DNA of 64,000 bases from Mesorhizobium sp. (GTDB lineage Bacteria; Pseudomonadota; Alphaproteobacteria; Rhizobiales; Rhizobiaceae): contig NZ_JAEULZ010000001.1 in the NCBI RefSeq assembly GCF_016793485.1, forward strand, positions 186,001 through 250,000, in the 5' to 3' direction. The notes beneath the pieces are model-generated. The model did no database searches and was not told where the DNA came from. It worked only from the letters and a program-made list of their open reading frames with translations. Numbering within the stretch: position 1 is the first letter of the stretch; every line of letters starts with the position of its first letter. Positions 46,850 through 57,529 of this stretch are shown one piece after another. The translations under genes and the position numbers were made by a program.

Positions 46850-49800
46850 ATGAATATTCAAAGCGATCCCGAGCGGCTGAAACAGACAGCGCATCAATTT
46901 CCTGCTCCTCCCGAAGAGCCGATCAGAGACCAGTTCCTGCACGAGGACCGCTTGCGGGCGCTTGGGGAGAGCCTTGCTCGCAACGAAATCCCTTCGCTTT
47001 TCGGGATGGAGCCATTCGAGTTCCAGAAGCGCATTCGCGAGGACGCAGCGAAGATTCTGGACGTCTACCGGACGACCAACGCCGCTCAGGCGCGCGGCGA
47101 GATGGTTACGCCAGCGGCGCAATGGTTGCTTGACAACAATTATCTTGTCGAGGAGACGATCTACCAGATCAAGCGCGACCTGCCGCGCCGCTTCTATCGC
47201 GAACTGCCGACAATGACCATGCCGGACGGCACAACCGTCCCGCGAGCGCTGGCGCTTGCATGGGTCTATGTCGCGCATTCCGACAGCCAGGTTTCCGGGA
47301 ACACGTTCAAGGCCGTCGTCGACGGCTTCCAGTCCATCGAGCCGATGAAGATCGGCGAGTTGTGGGCGCTGCCGTCCTTGCTGCGCTTCGTGCTGGTCGA
47401 AAACCTCCGCCGCATCGCCGTCAGGGTCAACCGCGCGCGCGGCATGCGCCAGATCGCCAACGAGATCGCCGACCGGGTGCTGGCGACGCCCGACAACGAC
47501 GAGGATCTGAAAATCCTCGCACCCTACGCTGCTCATGCGCGCGACACGACGTTTGCGACGCAGCTTCTCTATCGCCTGCGCGACGGCTCGCAGAATTCCA
47601 GCAAGGCGCTCAACTGGCTTGAGCGCGAGCTCGAACTCTCTGGCTCCGACGCCGAGGAAATCATCATCAAGGAGCATCAGACGCTCTCGGCCGGCAACGT
47701 CACGACCGGTAACATCGTCCGGGGCCTGCGCCTCATCAACGATGTGGAGTGGACGGGCTGGTTCGAGGATGTCAGCCGCATCGATGCGCTGTTGCGCGAA
47801 CGCACGGATGTCGCCGCGCTCGATTTCCCGTCGCGCGACCAATACCGTCAGGCAATCGAGGATCTGGCAAAGCGGTCCGATCGCAGCGAATACGAGGTGG
47901 CGGAGAAGGCCACCGAGCTTGCCGGCTTTGGTCGGGCAGCCTCAGGCATCGACGCTACGAGGCAACCCGCTGCCGGAAACTCTGACGAAAACAATATTGG
48001 TTTCTTCCTGGTAGGGTCGCGCCGCCGGGAACTGGAAAAGGCTATCGGATACAGGCCGCCGTTCGGCACAAGGCTTCTGCGCGCCTTTCGCGCCACGGGC
48101 TGGACGGGCATCGTCATTCCCGTTTTCCTGCTCACAGCACTGTTGATGACGATGACCGGGGTTGCGTTGAGCGCCATCGGCCTGCCCGATTGGGCCGTTG
48201 CTTTGCTGCTTGTCCTGTTCGCGGTTCCGGCGAGCGAGGGCGCGCTTGGTTTCTTCAACACGGTGGTTCTGCAGTTCCTGAAGCCGACACGACTGGTCGG
48301 CTACGAGTTCAAGGAGGGTGTGCCGGCCGAAGCGCGCACGCTGGTCGTGGTGCCGACGCTGATCGGCTCGCGCGACGATGTCGAGGATGCGGTGCGCAAG
48401 CTCGAAGTGCATCATCTCGCCAACGCGACCGGTGAGGTGCACTTCGCGCTGCTGTCGGACTGGCCCGACAGCAAGGTCGAGCAGGACACGGCCGACGAAG
48501 AGATCCTGGCGTTCGCGCAGGCCGAGGTAGACCAACTGAACCAGCGCTATCCCGCGGGCGAGGGCGCCGCACCACGCTTCTATCTCCTGCATCGCCGCAG
48601 GCTCTACAATCCGTCGCAGAAGGCCTGGATGGGATGGGAGCGCAAGCGCGGCAAGCTGCAAGAGCTCAACCTGCTGCTTCGAGGCGATCCGGACACGACC
48701 TTCCTGCCGACGGCGAGACCTTTGCCGGAGGGTATCATCCATGTGATGACGCTCGACGCCGACACCCGCACCATGCGCGACGCGGTCGACAGGCTTGTCG
48801 GCAAGCTTTGCCATCCGCTCAACCGCCCGGTCATCGATCCTACAACGGGCAAGGTCACCGCCGGCTATTCGATCCTGCAGCCGCGCGTGACCCCATCGCT
48901 GACGACCGGCGACGAAGCGTCCTTCCTGCAGCGCGTCTTCTCGTCCAATCGCGGCATCGACCCTTATGTCTTCGCCGTCTCCGACCTCTATCAAGATGTG
49001 TTCGGCGAGGGCACGTTCACGGGCAAGGGCCTTTATCACATCGATGCGTTCGAGTCGGCGCTGGATGGTCGCATCGCCGAGAACGCCGTGCTCAGCCACG
49101 ACCTTCTGGAAGGGGCGCTTTCCCATGCTGCCCTGGTGACGGATGTCGAGGTGGTCGAGGACTATCCGACCCGCTATTCGGTGGACGCGTCGCGCCAGCA
49201 TCGCTGGGCGCGCGGCGACTGGCAGTTGCTGGGCTACATCTTCGATCCCAAGTCAGGCGTGCCGGCGCTTTCGCGCTGGAAGATGATCGACAATCTCCGC
49301 CGTTCGCTGACGCCGATCTTCTGGGTGCTGGCGACGATCGCCGGCTGGACGCTGCTGCCGTTCACGCAGGCGGCGCAGTGGCAGGCGCTGCTGATCCTCG
49401 CTCTCTTCATGGCGCCGACCTTCGACATCGTCGATTCCATCCTGCCGAAGAGCACGGAAGCGACCGCACGCGGTCATTTCACGGCGCTTTTCCGCGACGT
49501 TGCCTTCGGTACGGCGCTGGTGGCGCTGCGCGTCGTCCTGATGGCGCATAGCGCTTGGATGATGGGCGACGCCATCGTGCGCACCCTCTGCCGCATGTTC
49601 GTCAGCCGCCAGAATCTGCTCGAATGGCGCACCGCCTCGCAGGCGGCCAAGGCCGGCGACAACACCATCGGTTCCTATTATCGCCTGATGTACGGTGCTG
49701 TCGTCATCGCTATCGTCGGGCTCGTGCCTCCCGTTGCAGCGGATTCCACCGGTGCGTTCGTAGCCTTCTTCTTTTTCCTGTTCTGGGCCGGATCGCCGGC

Positions 49801-52800
49801 CTTCGCTTGGCTCATCAGCCGTTCGGCGGAAACCGAGGACAGGCTGATCATCTCCCGTTCCGACAAGGCGTCTTTGCGGACCGTCGCACGGCGCACCTGG
49901 GCCTATTTCGAGACGTTCGTCACCGAGGAGCATAATCACCTTCCGCCGGACAATTTCCAGGAAAAGCCGCAGCCGGTCGTCGCCCCGCGTACCTCACCGA
50001 CCAACATCGGTGTCTATCTCCTGTCGATCGTTTCGGCGCGCGATTTCGGCTGGATCAGCCTGTCGGACGCAGCCGCGCGCATCGATGCGACCATGACCAC
50101 AATCGAGAAGATGGAACGCCATCGCGGCCATCTCTTCAACTGGTACGATACGACGAGCTTGCGGCCTCTCTATCCGCTCTACGTCTCCGCCGTCGACAGC
50201 GGTAACCTTGCCGGCCACCTCGTTGCAGTGGCTGCAGCCTGCTCGCAGTGGGCGGAAGCTCCCTCCGTCCATCTTCAGGGCGATTTCGACGGCATCCTCG
50301 ACTGCGTGACCATCCTTGAGGAAAGCCTTGCCGAGCTTCCCGACGACCGCAGGCAACTCAGACCACTGCGCCAGCGTCTTCACGACCGCATCGTCGGCAT
50401 GCGGCGCGCCGTGGGCACGATCAAGACGCAGCCGGAAATCGCTTCGATCCGCACGATCAACCTCACCGTACAGGCGAGCGAGATCCGAAAGCTGGCGGTG
50501 GCGATCGACACTGAGGCGAAGTCGGCGCGTAGCGCCGTGCTTTCGGACTGGGCGGCAAGGCTGTCGGCCACCTGCGAGGCGCATGTTCAGGATGCCCATG
50601 GCGACGACCAATCGGTGGCGGCTCTCCGGCGCTCACTGCTGGGGCTCAGCCAGCGCAGCCGTCAATACGCCTTCGAGATGGATTTCTCGTTCCTGATGCG
50701 GGTGGAGCGCAAGCTGCTCTCGATCGGCTACCGTGTCGAGGCACACCAACTCGACGAGAGTTGCTACGACCTGCTCGCTTCCGAAGCGCGGCTCACCAGC
50801 CTGTTCGGCATCGCCAAGGGCGATTTGCCGACCGAGCACTGGTTCCGGCTTGGCCGTCCGCTGGTCGAGATCGGCTTCCGCGGCGCGCTTATGTCGTGGT
50901 CGGGTTCGATGTTCGAATACCTTATGCCACCGCTGGTGATGAAGGAGCCGCAGGGTGGCATCCTCAACCAGACCAGCCATCTGATCATCAAGCGCCAGAT
51001 CCAATACGGCCGCCAGAAGGGCATTCCGTGGGGCATCTCCGAAGCCGCCTACAATGCGCGCGACCGCGAACTGACATACCAGTACACCAATTTCGGCGTC
51101 CCAGGCCTCGGCCTGAAACGCGGCCTTGGCCAGAACACGGTCATCGCGCCTTACGCGACCATCCTAGCCGCGCAGTTCATGCCGCGAGAGGCGGTGGAGA
51201 ACCTCGAGCGCTTGAACGCGGCCGGCGCGCTTGGCCGCTACGGTTATCACGACGCGGTGGACTACACGCCCGAGCGCGTGCCCGAGGGCACTGACCATCA
51301 GGTCGTCTATAACTACATGGCCCACCATTCGGGCATGTCGATTGTCGCTGTCGCGAATGTCGTCTTCGAGGGGCGCATGCGCGACCGCTTCCACAGCGAT
51401 CCGGTCATCGAAGCCGCCGAGCTTCTGTTGCAGGAAAAGGCGCCGCGCGACATCCCGGTCGCGCCCGTCAGGACCGAGGCAGATGAGCGCGTGAAGGGCG
51501 TCACCGTCGAGGAAAGCCCTGACATTCGTATCATTCTCAATCCGGCGCTGGCGCTGCGTTCGACCAGCCTGATGTCGAACGGCCGCTATTCCGTGATGGT
51601 CACCGCCACCGGCTCCGGCTCCAGCCGCTGGGGCGAGCAGACAGTAACGCGCTGGCAGGGCGATCCGACCGAGGACAGGCTGGGTTCCTACATCTTCCTG
51701 CGCGACGTCGCGACCAACGACTGGTGGTCCGCAACCACTGAGCCCAAAAAGGCTCCCGAAGAGGTCTGCCAGACCCATTTCAGCGACGACAAGGCGACCT
51801 TCATCAAGTCGGTGGGAGCGCTGCGCAGCGAAATCGAGTGCATCGTCGTCTCGGAAGGCAACGGTGAGGCACGCCGCGTCACCATCTTTAACGATGGTCC
51901 AAGCGACCGGATGATCGAGGTCACATCGTTCGCGGAACTGACGCTGGCGCCGGAGGCTGCCGACAACGCCCATCCGGCCTTCTCCAAGATGTTCGTGGAA
52001 ACGGAAATTACGCCGGACCACAACGCCATCTTCGCCGAAAGGCGCAAGCGTTCGCCTGGCGATGCCGATATCGCGCTGGCGCATTTCGTCACTGACCCGA
52101 GCGGGGTGCGCGAGGCCGAGGCGGAGACAGACCGCCGCGCCTTCATAGGACGAGGGCGCACCATTGCCGATCCTGCCGCCTTCGATCCCGATGCACGCCT
52201 TTCCGGCAGTCACGGCTTTACGCTCGATCCGGTTATCTCGCTCAGGCGTCGGGTGCGCGTGCGCTCCGGCAAGAAGGTGTCCCTGACTTTCTGGACTGTG
52301 GTCGGTGTGAGCCGAGCCGAGGTCGAGAAAGTCGCGCATCGACTCGACCATCCGGAAAGTTTCGAGCGCCAGGCCATGCTTGCCTGGACACGCAGCCAGG
52401 TACAGGCGCGCCATATGGGCCTCAGCCTCGCCGACGCGGCGAACGTCCAGAAGCTCGCCTCCTACCTGATCTATCCCGATCCGTTCCTGCGCCAGCCGGC
52501 GGACACGATCGCCAGCGGACTCGGCCGGCAGGCCGCGCTCTGGCCGATGAGCATTTCAGGAGATTTCCCGATCTTCGTGCTCCGCATCGGTGATGTGGCC
52601 GACCTGGAGATCGTTGCCAGCGCCTTGCGCTATCAGGAATACATGCGCGGACGGGGCATGGTCGCCGATCTCGTCATCGTCAACGAACAAGCCTCCTCCT
52701 ATGTGCAGGACCTGCAGCAGGCGATCGAGCAACTTTGCGAGAACAGCCGAATCCGCGGTTCCGAGCTCGGTCCTCGCCAGCACATCTTCGCCGTGCGCCG

Positions 52801-55429
52801 CGATCTGATGGACGACGCGTCCTACAAGACGCTGCTCGCGGTTGCGCGGGTCGCCATGCATACCCGCAACGGACGCATCTTCGACCAGATCGAACGCGCC
52901 GAGGCGGCCGCGCTCGCCGCCCGCGACCAGATCAGAGCGGAGATATCCGGCACGGGCGAGGCAGTCGCGAAGCCAGCCGAATCGGCCGGACCCGCGCCGG
53001 TGCGGGCCGGACCGCCGGCGTCCGGTGAGGGTCTTGCCTTCTGGAACGGCTATGGTGGCTTCGACCGCGACGGCCGCGACTACGTCGTGCGACTGAGCGC
53101 CGGGCGCTCGACCCCGCATCCGTGGATCAACGTCATCTCCAACGCCGCGTTCGGCTTCCACACCTCGGCCGAAGGCGCGTCCTTCACCTGGAGCCGCAAC
53201 AGCCGCGACTATCAACTCACGCCATGGACCAACGACCCGGTGACCAATCGTCCCGGCGAGGCCTTCTATGTCTACGATCACGCCGGCGGCCGGCTCTTTT
53301 CTCCGTTTGCAGCGGTGGCGTGCGACGCCTCGACAGCCTACGAGGCACGTCACGGACAAGGCTTCTCGACTTTCACCGCCAAGCGCGGCCCGTTGACGCT
53401 GGAACTGACCCAACTCGTCGACCCGACCGACCCGGTCAAGCTGTCTCGCCTCGTTATCCGCAACGGCGGCTCGCTCGCTGCGCGCCTGCGCGTCTACGGC
53501 TATGTCGAATGGGTGCTCGGCAATGTCAGGGCGAAGTCCGCGCCGACCATCGTGCCATCGCTCGACGCCACCACCGGGGCGCTGCTGGCTCAAAATCCCT
53601 ACAGCCTCGATTTTGGCGACCGCATCGCCTTCCTGGCGACGGACGGAACCGTACAGTCACTCACTGCCGACCGCGCCGAGTTTGTCGGTCTCGGCGGCTC
53701 AGTTGAAATGCCAAAAGCCGCCGCGGCAGGCGCCACGCTCTCCGGCAAGGTCGAAGCGGGCGTTGACCCCTGCGCGGCGATAGCGCGCGATGTCGAAGTG
53801 CCGCCGGGCGGCGAGGTCAGCCTGCTCTGGCTGCTCGGCGACGCCGGCTCTGCCGAGGAGGCGTCCGCGCTGGTCGAAAAGCACAAGGCTATGGCCTTCG
53901 CCGACCGCCTTGCCGCCAACGAGACCCAGTGGCGCGGCTTCCTCGACACACTGCAGTGCGAGACGCCCGACCCGGCATTCGACGCCATGGTCAACCATTG
54001 GCTGCCCTACCAGAGCCTTGCCTGCCGCATCCGAGCCCGATCGGCCTTCTACCAGGCATCGGGCGCGTTCGGCTTCCGCGATCAGTTGCAGGATACGCTG
54101 TCGTTGCTGCTGCATGATCCTTCGCTTGCGCGCGACCAGATACTGAACGCCACGCGCCGGCAGTTCGAGGCGGGAGATGTCCAGCACTGGTGGCTGCCGC
54201 GTACCGGCGCCGGCGTGCGCACGATGTTTTCGGACGACGTGGTGTGGCTCGCCTATGCGGTGAACCGCTACATGCGCGTCACCGGCGACGAAAGTATCCT
54301 CTCAGAGCAGCTTCCCTATATCGAGGGCGAGGCTCTGCAACCCGGCCAGCACGATTCCTTCTACACGCCGGAAGTGACCGAGAAGACCGCGAGTATCTAC
54401 GAGCATTGCGTCAAGGCGCTCAACCTTGCCATCGAGCGGACGAGCGCCAACGGTCTGCCGCTGATCCTCGGCGGCGACTGGAACGACGGTATGAACCGCG
54501 TCGGCGAGGAAGGACGCGGCGAAAGCGTCTGGCTTGGCTGGTTCCTTTTGAAAACGCTCGGCAATTTCACCCGTATCGCTAAAGCTCAGGGGGACGTGGA
54601 ACACGCCAAGGCTTGGGATCAGCATGCCCGCCGGCTCAAGCAGGCGCTGGAAACGGCGGCGTGGGACGGCGAATGGTACAGGCGCGGCAGCTATGACGAC
54701 GGCACGCCGCTCGGCTCGCGCCAGTCGGACGAATGCCAGATCGATTCCATTGCCCAGTCCTGGAGCGTCATCTCGGAGGGGGGTGATCCTATCCGCTCGC
54801 GCACGGCCATGGAGGCCGCCAGCGCCCGGCTGGTTGACGAGGACCTCAAGCTCATCAGGTTGTTCACGCCGGCCTTCCACGACACGCCGAAGGAGCCGGG
54901 CTACATCAAGGCCTATCCGCCCGGCGTGCGTGAAAATGGCGGGCAATACACCCACGCGGCGACATGGTTCGTCATCGCGCTCGCCGAAATGGGCAAGGTG
55001 GACGAGGCATGGAAGTGCTATTCGCTCCTCAATCCCGTCAACCACGCGCTCGATGAGCAGTCCGCCGAACAGTACCGGACCGAGCCCTATGTCATCGCTG
55101 CCGACGTCTATTCTTCGCCTGACAAGGGCGGGCGGGGTGGCTGGACGTGGTACACTGGCTCCGCCGGTTGGATGTACCGCGCCGCTGTCGAAAGCATCCT
55201 TGGCATAACGCGGCACGGCAATCGCCTTAGCTTCAAGCCGGCGTTGCCCAGCCATTGGGATGGCTACAACGCCACATTGCGGCTTTCCGGTGCGGTTTAC
55301 CGGGTCGTTGTGCGGCGCGAAGAAGGAGCCGACAGGGCAGTCGAGATAGATGGTGTCCGTCAACAGGGGTCGGAAATACAGTTGCGGGACGCCGGAGAGC
55401 TTGAAATTACGGTAATCATCCCGAAATAG
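46850..55429 (+). CDS. ndvB: Cyclic beta-1,2-glucan synthase NdvB/ChvB
   Basis: A 2859-residue inner-membrane enzyme that initiates, extends, cyclises and length-controls periplasmic beta-1,2-glucan from UDP-glucose. A soluble N-terminal region (about 1-405) is followed by membrane helices (about 413-470), then a GT84-type domain (about 495-800). Its Asp motifs include MTLDADTRTM, with QHRWARGDW near 783 as the QxxRW-like site. Further helices (about 810-1000), a long soluble part and a C-terminal GH94-like phosphorylase domain follow, with GGDWNDGMNRVG near 2540. The length matches known rhizobial and Brucella synthases. No good ribosome site precedes the ATG at 46850, so the start is moderately certain. 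ndvA follows on the same strand. Confidence 0.97.
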   Translation: MNIQSDPERLKQTAHQFPAPPEEPIRDQFLHEDRLRALGESLARNEIPSLFGMEPFEFQKRIREDAAKILDVYRTTNAAQARGEMVTPAAQWLLDNNYLVEETIYQIKRDLPRRFYRELPTMTMPDGTTVPRALALAWVYVAHSDSQVSGNTFKAVVDGFQSIEPMKIGELWALPSLLRFVLVENLRRIAVRVNRARGMRQIANEIADRVLATPDNDEDLKILAPYAAHARDTTFATQLLYRLRDGSQNSSKALNWLERELELSGSDAEEIIIKEHQTLSAGNVTTGNIVRGLRLINDVEWTGWFEDVSRIDALLRERTDVAALDFPSRDQYRQAIEDLAKRSDRSEYEVAEKATELAGFGRAASGIDATRQPAAGNSDENNIGFFLVGSRRRELEKAIGYRPPFGTRLLRAFRATGWTGIVIPVFLLTALLMTMTGVALSAIGLPDWAVALLLVLFAVPASEGALGFFNTVVLQFLKPTRLVGYEFKEGVPAEARTLVVVPTLIGSRDDVEDAVRKLEVHHLANATGEVHFALLSDWPDSKVEQDTADEEILAFAQAEVDQLNQRYPAGEGAAPRFYLLHRRRLYNPSQKAWMGWERKRGKLQELNLLLRGDPDTTFLPTARPLPEGIIHVMTLDADTRTMRDAVDRLVGKLCHPLNRPVIDPTTGKVTAGYSILQPRVTPSLTTGDEASFLQRVFSSNRGIDPYVFAVSDLYQDVFGEGTFTGKGLYHIDAFESALDGRIAENAVLSHDLLEGALSHAALVTDVEVVEDYPTRYSVDASRQHRWARGDWQLLGYIFDPKSGVPALSRWKMIDNLRRSLTPIFWVLATIAGWTLLPFTQAAQWQALLILALFMAPTFDIVDSILPKSTEATARGHFTALFRDVAFGTALVALRVVLMAHSAWMMGDAIVRTLCRMFVSRQNLLEWRTASQAAKAGDNTIGSYYRLMYGAVVIAIVGLVPPVAADSTGAFVAFFFFLFWAGSPAFAWLISRSAETEDRLIISRSDKASLRTVARRTWAYFETFVTEEHNHLPPDNFQEKPQPVVAPRTSPTNIGVYLLSIVSARDFGWISLSDAAARIDATMTTIEKMERHRGHLFNWYDTTSLRPLYPLYVSAVDSGNLAGHLVAVAAACSQWAEAPSVHLQGDFDGILDCVTILEESLAELPDDRRQLRPLRQRLHDRIVGMRRAVGTIKTQPEIASIRTINLTVQASEIRKLAVAIDTEAKSARSAVLSDWAARLSATCEAHVQDAHGDDQSVAALRRSLLGLSQRSRQYAFEMDFSFLMRVERKLLSIGYRVEAHQLDESCYDLLASEARLTSLFGIAKGDLPTEHWFRLGRPLVEIGFRGALMSWSGSMFEYLMPPLVMKEPQGGILNQTSHLIIKRQIQYGRQKGIPWGISEAAYNARDRELTYQYTNFGVPGLGLKRGLGQNTVIAPYATILAAQFMPREAVENLERLNAAGALGRYGYHDAVDYTPERVPEGTDHQVVYNYMAHHSGMSIVAVANVVFEGRMRDRFHSDPVIEAAELLLQEKAPRDIPVAPVRTEADERVKGVTVEESPDIRIILNPALALRSTSLMSNGRYSVMVTATGSGSSRWGEQTVTRWQGDPTEDRLGSYIFLRDVATNDWWSATTEPKKAPEEVCQTHFSDDKATFIKSVGALRSEIECIVVSEGNGEARRVTIFNDGPSDRMIEVTSFAELTLAPEAADNAHPAFSKMFVETEITPDHNAIFAERRKRSPGDADIALAHFVTDPSGVREAEAETDRRAFIGRGRTIADPAAFDPDARLSGSHGFTLDPVISLRRRVRVRSGKKVSLTFWTVVGVSRAEVEKVAHRLDHPESFERQAMLAWTRSQVQARHMGLSLADAANVQKLASYLIYPDPFLRQPADTIASGLGRQAALWPMSISGDFPIFVLRIGDVADLEIVASALRYQEYMRGRGMVADLVIVNEQASSYVQDLQQAIEQLCENSRIRGSELGPRQHIFAVRRDLMDDASYKTLLAVARVAMHTRNGRIFDQIERAEAAALAARDQIRAEISGTGEAVAKPAESAGPAPVRAGPPASGEGLAFWNGYGGFDRDGRDYVVRLSAGRSTPHPWINVISNAAFGFHTSAEGASFTWSRNSRDYQLTPWTNDPVTNRPGEAFYVYDHAGGRLFSPFAAVACDASTAYEARHGQGFSTFTAKRGPLTLELTQLVDPTDPVKLSRLVIRNGGSLAARLRVYGYVEWVLGNVRAKSAPTIVPSLDATTGALLAQNPYSLDFGDRIAFLATDGTVQSLTADRAEFVGLGGSVEMPKAAAAGATLSGKVEAGVDPCAAIARDVEVPPGGEVSLLWLLGDAGSAEEASALVEKHKAMAFADRLAANETQWRGFLDTLQCETPDPAFDAMVNHWLPYQSLACRIRARSAFYQASGAFGFRDQLQDTLSLLLHDPSLARDQILNATRRQFEAGDVQHWWLPRTGAGVRTMFSDDVVWLAYAVNRYMRVTGDESILSEQLPYIEGEALQPGQHDSFYTPEVTEKTASIYEHCVKALNLAIERTSANGLPLILGGDWNDGMNRVGEEGRGESVWLGWFLLKTLGNFTRIAKAQGDVEHAKAWDQHARRLKQALETAAWDGEWYRRGSYDDGTPLGSRQSDECQIDSIAQSWSVISEGGDPIRSRTAMEAASARLVDEDLKLIRLFTPAFHDTPKEPGYIKAYPPGVRENGGQYTHAATWFVIALAEMGKVDEAWKCYSLLNPVNHALDEQSAEQYRTEPYVIAADVYSSPDKGGRGGWTWYTGSAGWMYRAAVESILGITRHGNRLSFKPALPSHWDGYNATLRLSGAVYRVVVRREEGADRAVEIDGVRQQGSEIQLRDAGELEITVIIPK

Positions 55430-55453
55430 ACTGACGAAAATTATCACGAAACG

Positions 55454-55494
55454 GGCAGCTTTCGCCATCATTTTGCCGCAAGGCTGCCTTTTTT
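55454..55494 (+). terminator. Possible Rho-independent terminator after ndvB
   Basis: GGCAGC (55454-55459) can pair with GCTGCC (55483-55488), directly followed by six T. The stem is only 6 bp with a long loop, so it is weak. It would separate ndvB from ndvA. Confidence 0.4.
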
Positions 55495-55664
55495 GCTTAA
55501 TTCTCAAACCGTTAGGAGATCACGGCTGATTACGGCCGGTTTCTTTTTGTTGTTCAAGAAATCGGAACGGAACCTTTCGCGGTGCATTGTGTTGCGACTG
55601 CGAAACCGCTACGAGATTTCCAAATGGTGCGCTGCACAATTTTTTCGATGACGAGGTAGTTGCG

Positions 55665-57437
55665 TTGTCTTTGTTCGAAATTTACTGGAGGGCGCTCCGG
55701 TATCTGCGTGCGGATGGAAGGCGCGTCGCCTTCATCTGCGCTGCGAACGTTGTGCTCGCCATCGTTGCCATCGCTGAGCCGATCCTCTTCGGGCGGATCA
55801 TTGACGCCATCTCCGACAAGCAGGGCTTGGTTCCCACATTGGCGCTGTGGGCTGGGCTCGGTGCATTTAACATTGTCGCCTTCGTGCTTGTGGCTCGAGG
55901 AGCTGACCGGATCGCGCATGCGCTTCGCGCTTCTGTGCTGTGCAATTCGTTCGAGCGCGTCATCACCATGCCGCTGTCGTGGCATCACGAGCGCGGTACG
56001 TCCAACACGCTGCATACCCTGTTGAGGGCTGTCGATGCGATGTTCACGCTGTGGCTGGAGTTCATGCGCCAGCATCTGTCGACAGTCGTAGCGCTTGTGC
56101 TGCTCGTGCCCACCGCGCTGGCGCTTGATGTGCGCATGTCCATGGTTCTGGTCGTGCTCGGCATCCTCTACGTCATGATCGGCCGTTTGGTGATGCGCAA
56201 GACCAGCGAAGGGCAGCGGTCGGTCGAAAGGCATTACCATCAGGTCTTCGGCCATGTGACCGACTCGGTCGGCAACGTGGCCGTGCTGCAGAGCTACAAC
56301 CGTATCGGCCAGGAGGTAGACGCGCTGCGAAACCATGCGCGCTCGCTGCTTTCGGCTCAGAACCCGGTTTTGGACTGGTGGGCGCTGGCAAGTGCCCTTC
56401 ACCGGCTGTCGTCGACGATTTCGATGATGGTCGTGTTGCTGATTGGTGCGTTTCTGGTCTCGCGTGGCGAACTCAGGATCGGCGATGTCATCGCTTTCAC
56501 CGGCTTCGCGACGCTGCTGATCGGCAAGCTCGACCAGATTTCGAACTTCGTGAACCAGGTGTTCGAATCCCGCGTGAAACTCGAAGAGTTCTATCGACTG
56601 GAAGACGCCGCCATCGCCTCCGAGGAGCCTGCGGGCCTGCGCGAATTCGACCGTGCCTCCGGCAATGTGCGCTTTGAGGACGTCAGCTTCGAGTTCCCCA
56701 ATTCGGGGCAGGGCGTCAGCGATGTATCTTTCGAGGTGAAGGCGGGCCAGACGGTCGCCATCGTCGGCCCGACCGGCGCGGGCAAGACGACGCTCATCAA
56801 CCTGCTGCAGAGGGTGCATGCGCCGCAGCACGGCCGCATCCTGATCGACGGTGTCGATATCGCAACCGTGACGCGCAAATCGCTGCGCCAGCAGATCGCC
56901 AGCGTTTTCCAGGATGCAGGGCTATTCAACCGTTCGATTGAAGAGAACATCCGGATCGGTCGCGAGGGCGCCGTCAACGACGAGGTTCATGCCGCTGCAG
57001 CCGCTGCGGCTGCCCATGACTTCATCCTCGCCAAGAGCGATGGCTACGACACGCCGGCAGGCGAGCGGGGAAGCCAGCTTTCGGGCGGCGAACGGCAGCG
57101 GATCGCCATTGCCCGCGCCATCCTCAAGGATGCGCCGATCCTCGTGCTGGACGAGGCAACCAGCGCGCTCGACGTGGAGACGGAGGCGCGCGTCAAGGAA
57201 GCCATCGACCGCCTGCGCGCCAATCGTACGACATTCATCATCGCGCATCGCCTGACGACCGTCCGCGACGCTGACATCGTAATCTTCCTCGACAAGGGCC
57301 GCATCGTCGAGATGGGTGGCTTTGCCGAACTCGCTGCCCACAATGGCCGGTTTGCCGGCCTGCTGCGCGCCGGCGGTCTTTTGACCGACGAGGAAGTTCG
57401 CCGCATCTCGCATATCGCTGTCGAAGAGGCGGCCTGA
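55665..57437 (+). CDS. ndvA: Cyclic beta-1,2-glucan ABC exporter NdvA/ChvA
   Basis: A 590-residue half-size ABC exporter that carries cyclic glucan to the periplasm. Transmembrane domain at about 15-310 (start SLFEIYWRALRYLRADGRR as in NdvA, then EPILFGRIIDA). Nucleotide-binding domain with Walker A GPTGAGKTT, signature LSGGERQRIAIARA, Walker B ILVLDEATSALD and switch IAHR. The start is taken as TTG at 55665: GAGGT lies 7 nt upstream and the protein then begins like other NdvA proteins. The frame is open back to 55587, but those 26 residues have no counterpart. Confidence 0.95.
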   Translation: MSLFEIYWRALRYLRADGRRVAFICAANVVLAIVAIAEPILFGRIIDAISDKQGLVPTLALWAGLGAFNIVAFVLVARGADRIAHALRASVLCNSFERVITMPLSWHHERGTSNTLHTLLRAVDAMFTLWLEFMRQHLSTVVALVLLVPTALALDVRMSMVLVVLGILYVMIGRLVMRKTSEGQRSVERHYHQVFGHVTDSVGNVAVLQSYNRIGQEVDALRNHARSLLSAQNPVLDWWALASALHRLSSTISMMVVLLIGAFLVSRGELRIGDVIAFTGFATLLIGKLDQISNFVNQVFESRVKLEEFYRLEDAAIASEEPAGLREFDRASGNVRFEDVSFEFPNSGQGVSDVSFEVKAGQTVAIVGPTGAGKTTLINLLQRVHAPQHGRILIDGVDIATVTRKSLRQQIASVFQDAGLFNRSIEENIRIGREGAVNDEVHAAAAAAAAHDFILAKSDGYDTPAGERGSQLSGGERQRIAIARAILKDAPILVLDEATSALDVETEARVKEAIDRLRANRTTFIIAHRLTTVRDADIVIFLDKGRIVEMGGFAELAAHNGRFAGLLRAGGLLTDEEVRRISHIAVEEAA

Positions 57438-57529
57438 GGCCAATTCCGACTACCAGGTGCGCGAGCCTGACCCTCCTGCGACGCTAGGGCGATTGCCGGC
57501 GTATGGCTTGCCGGTCTATTTAAGCTCCT

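Noticed and set aside
46625-47842. 405-residue open frame antisense to the start of ndvB
   Set aside because: Low-complexity Arg/Asp-rich translation, no family likeness; it mirrors the codon bias of ndvB.
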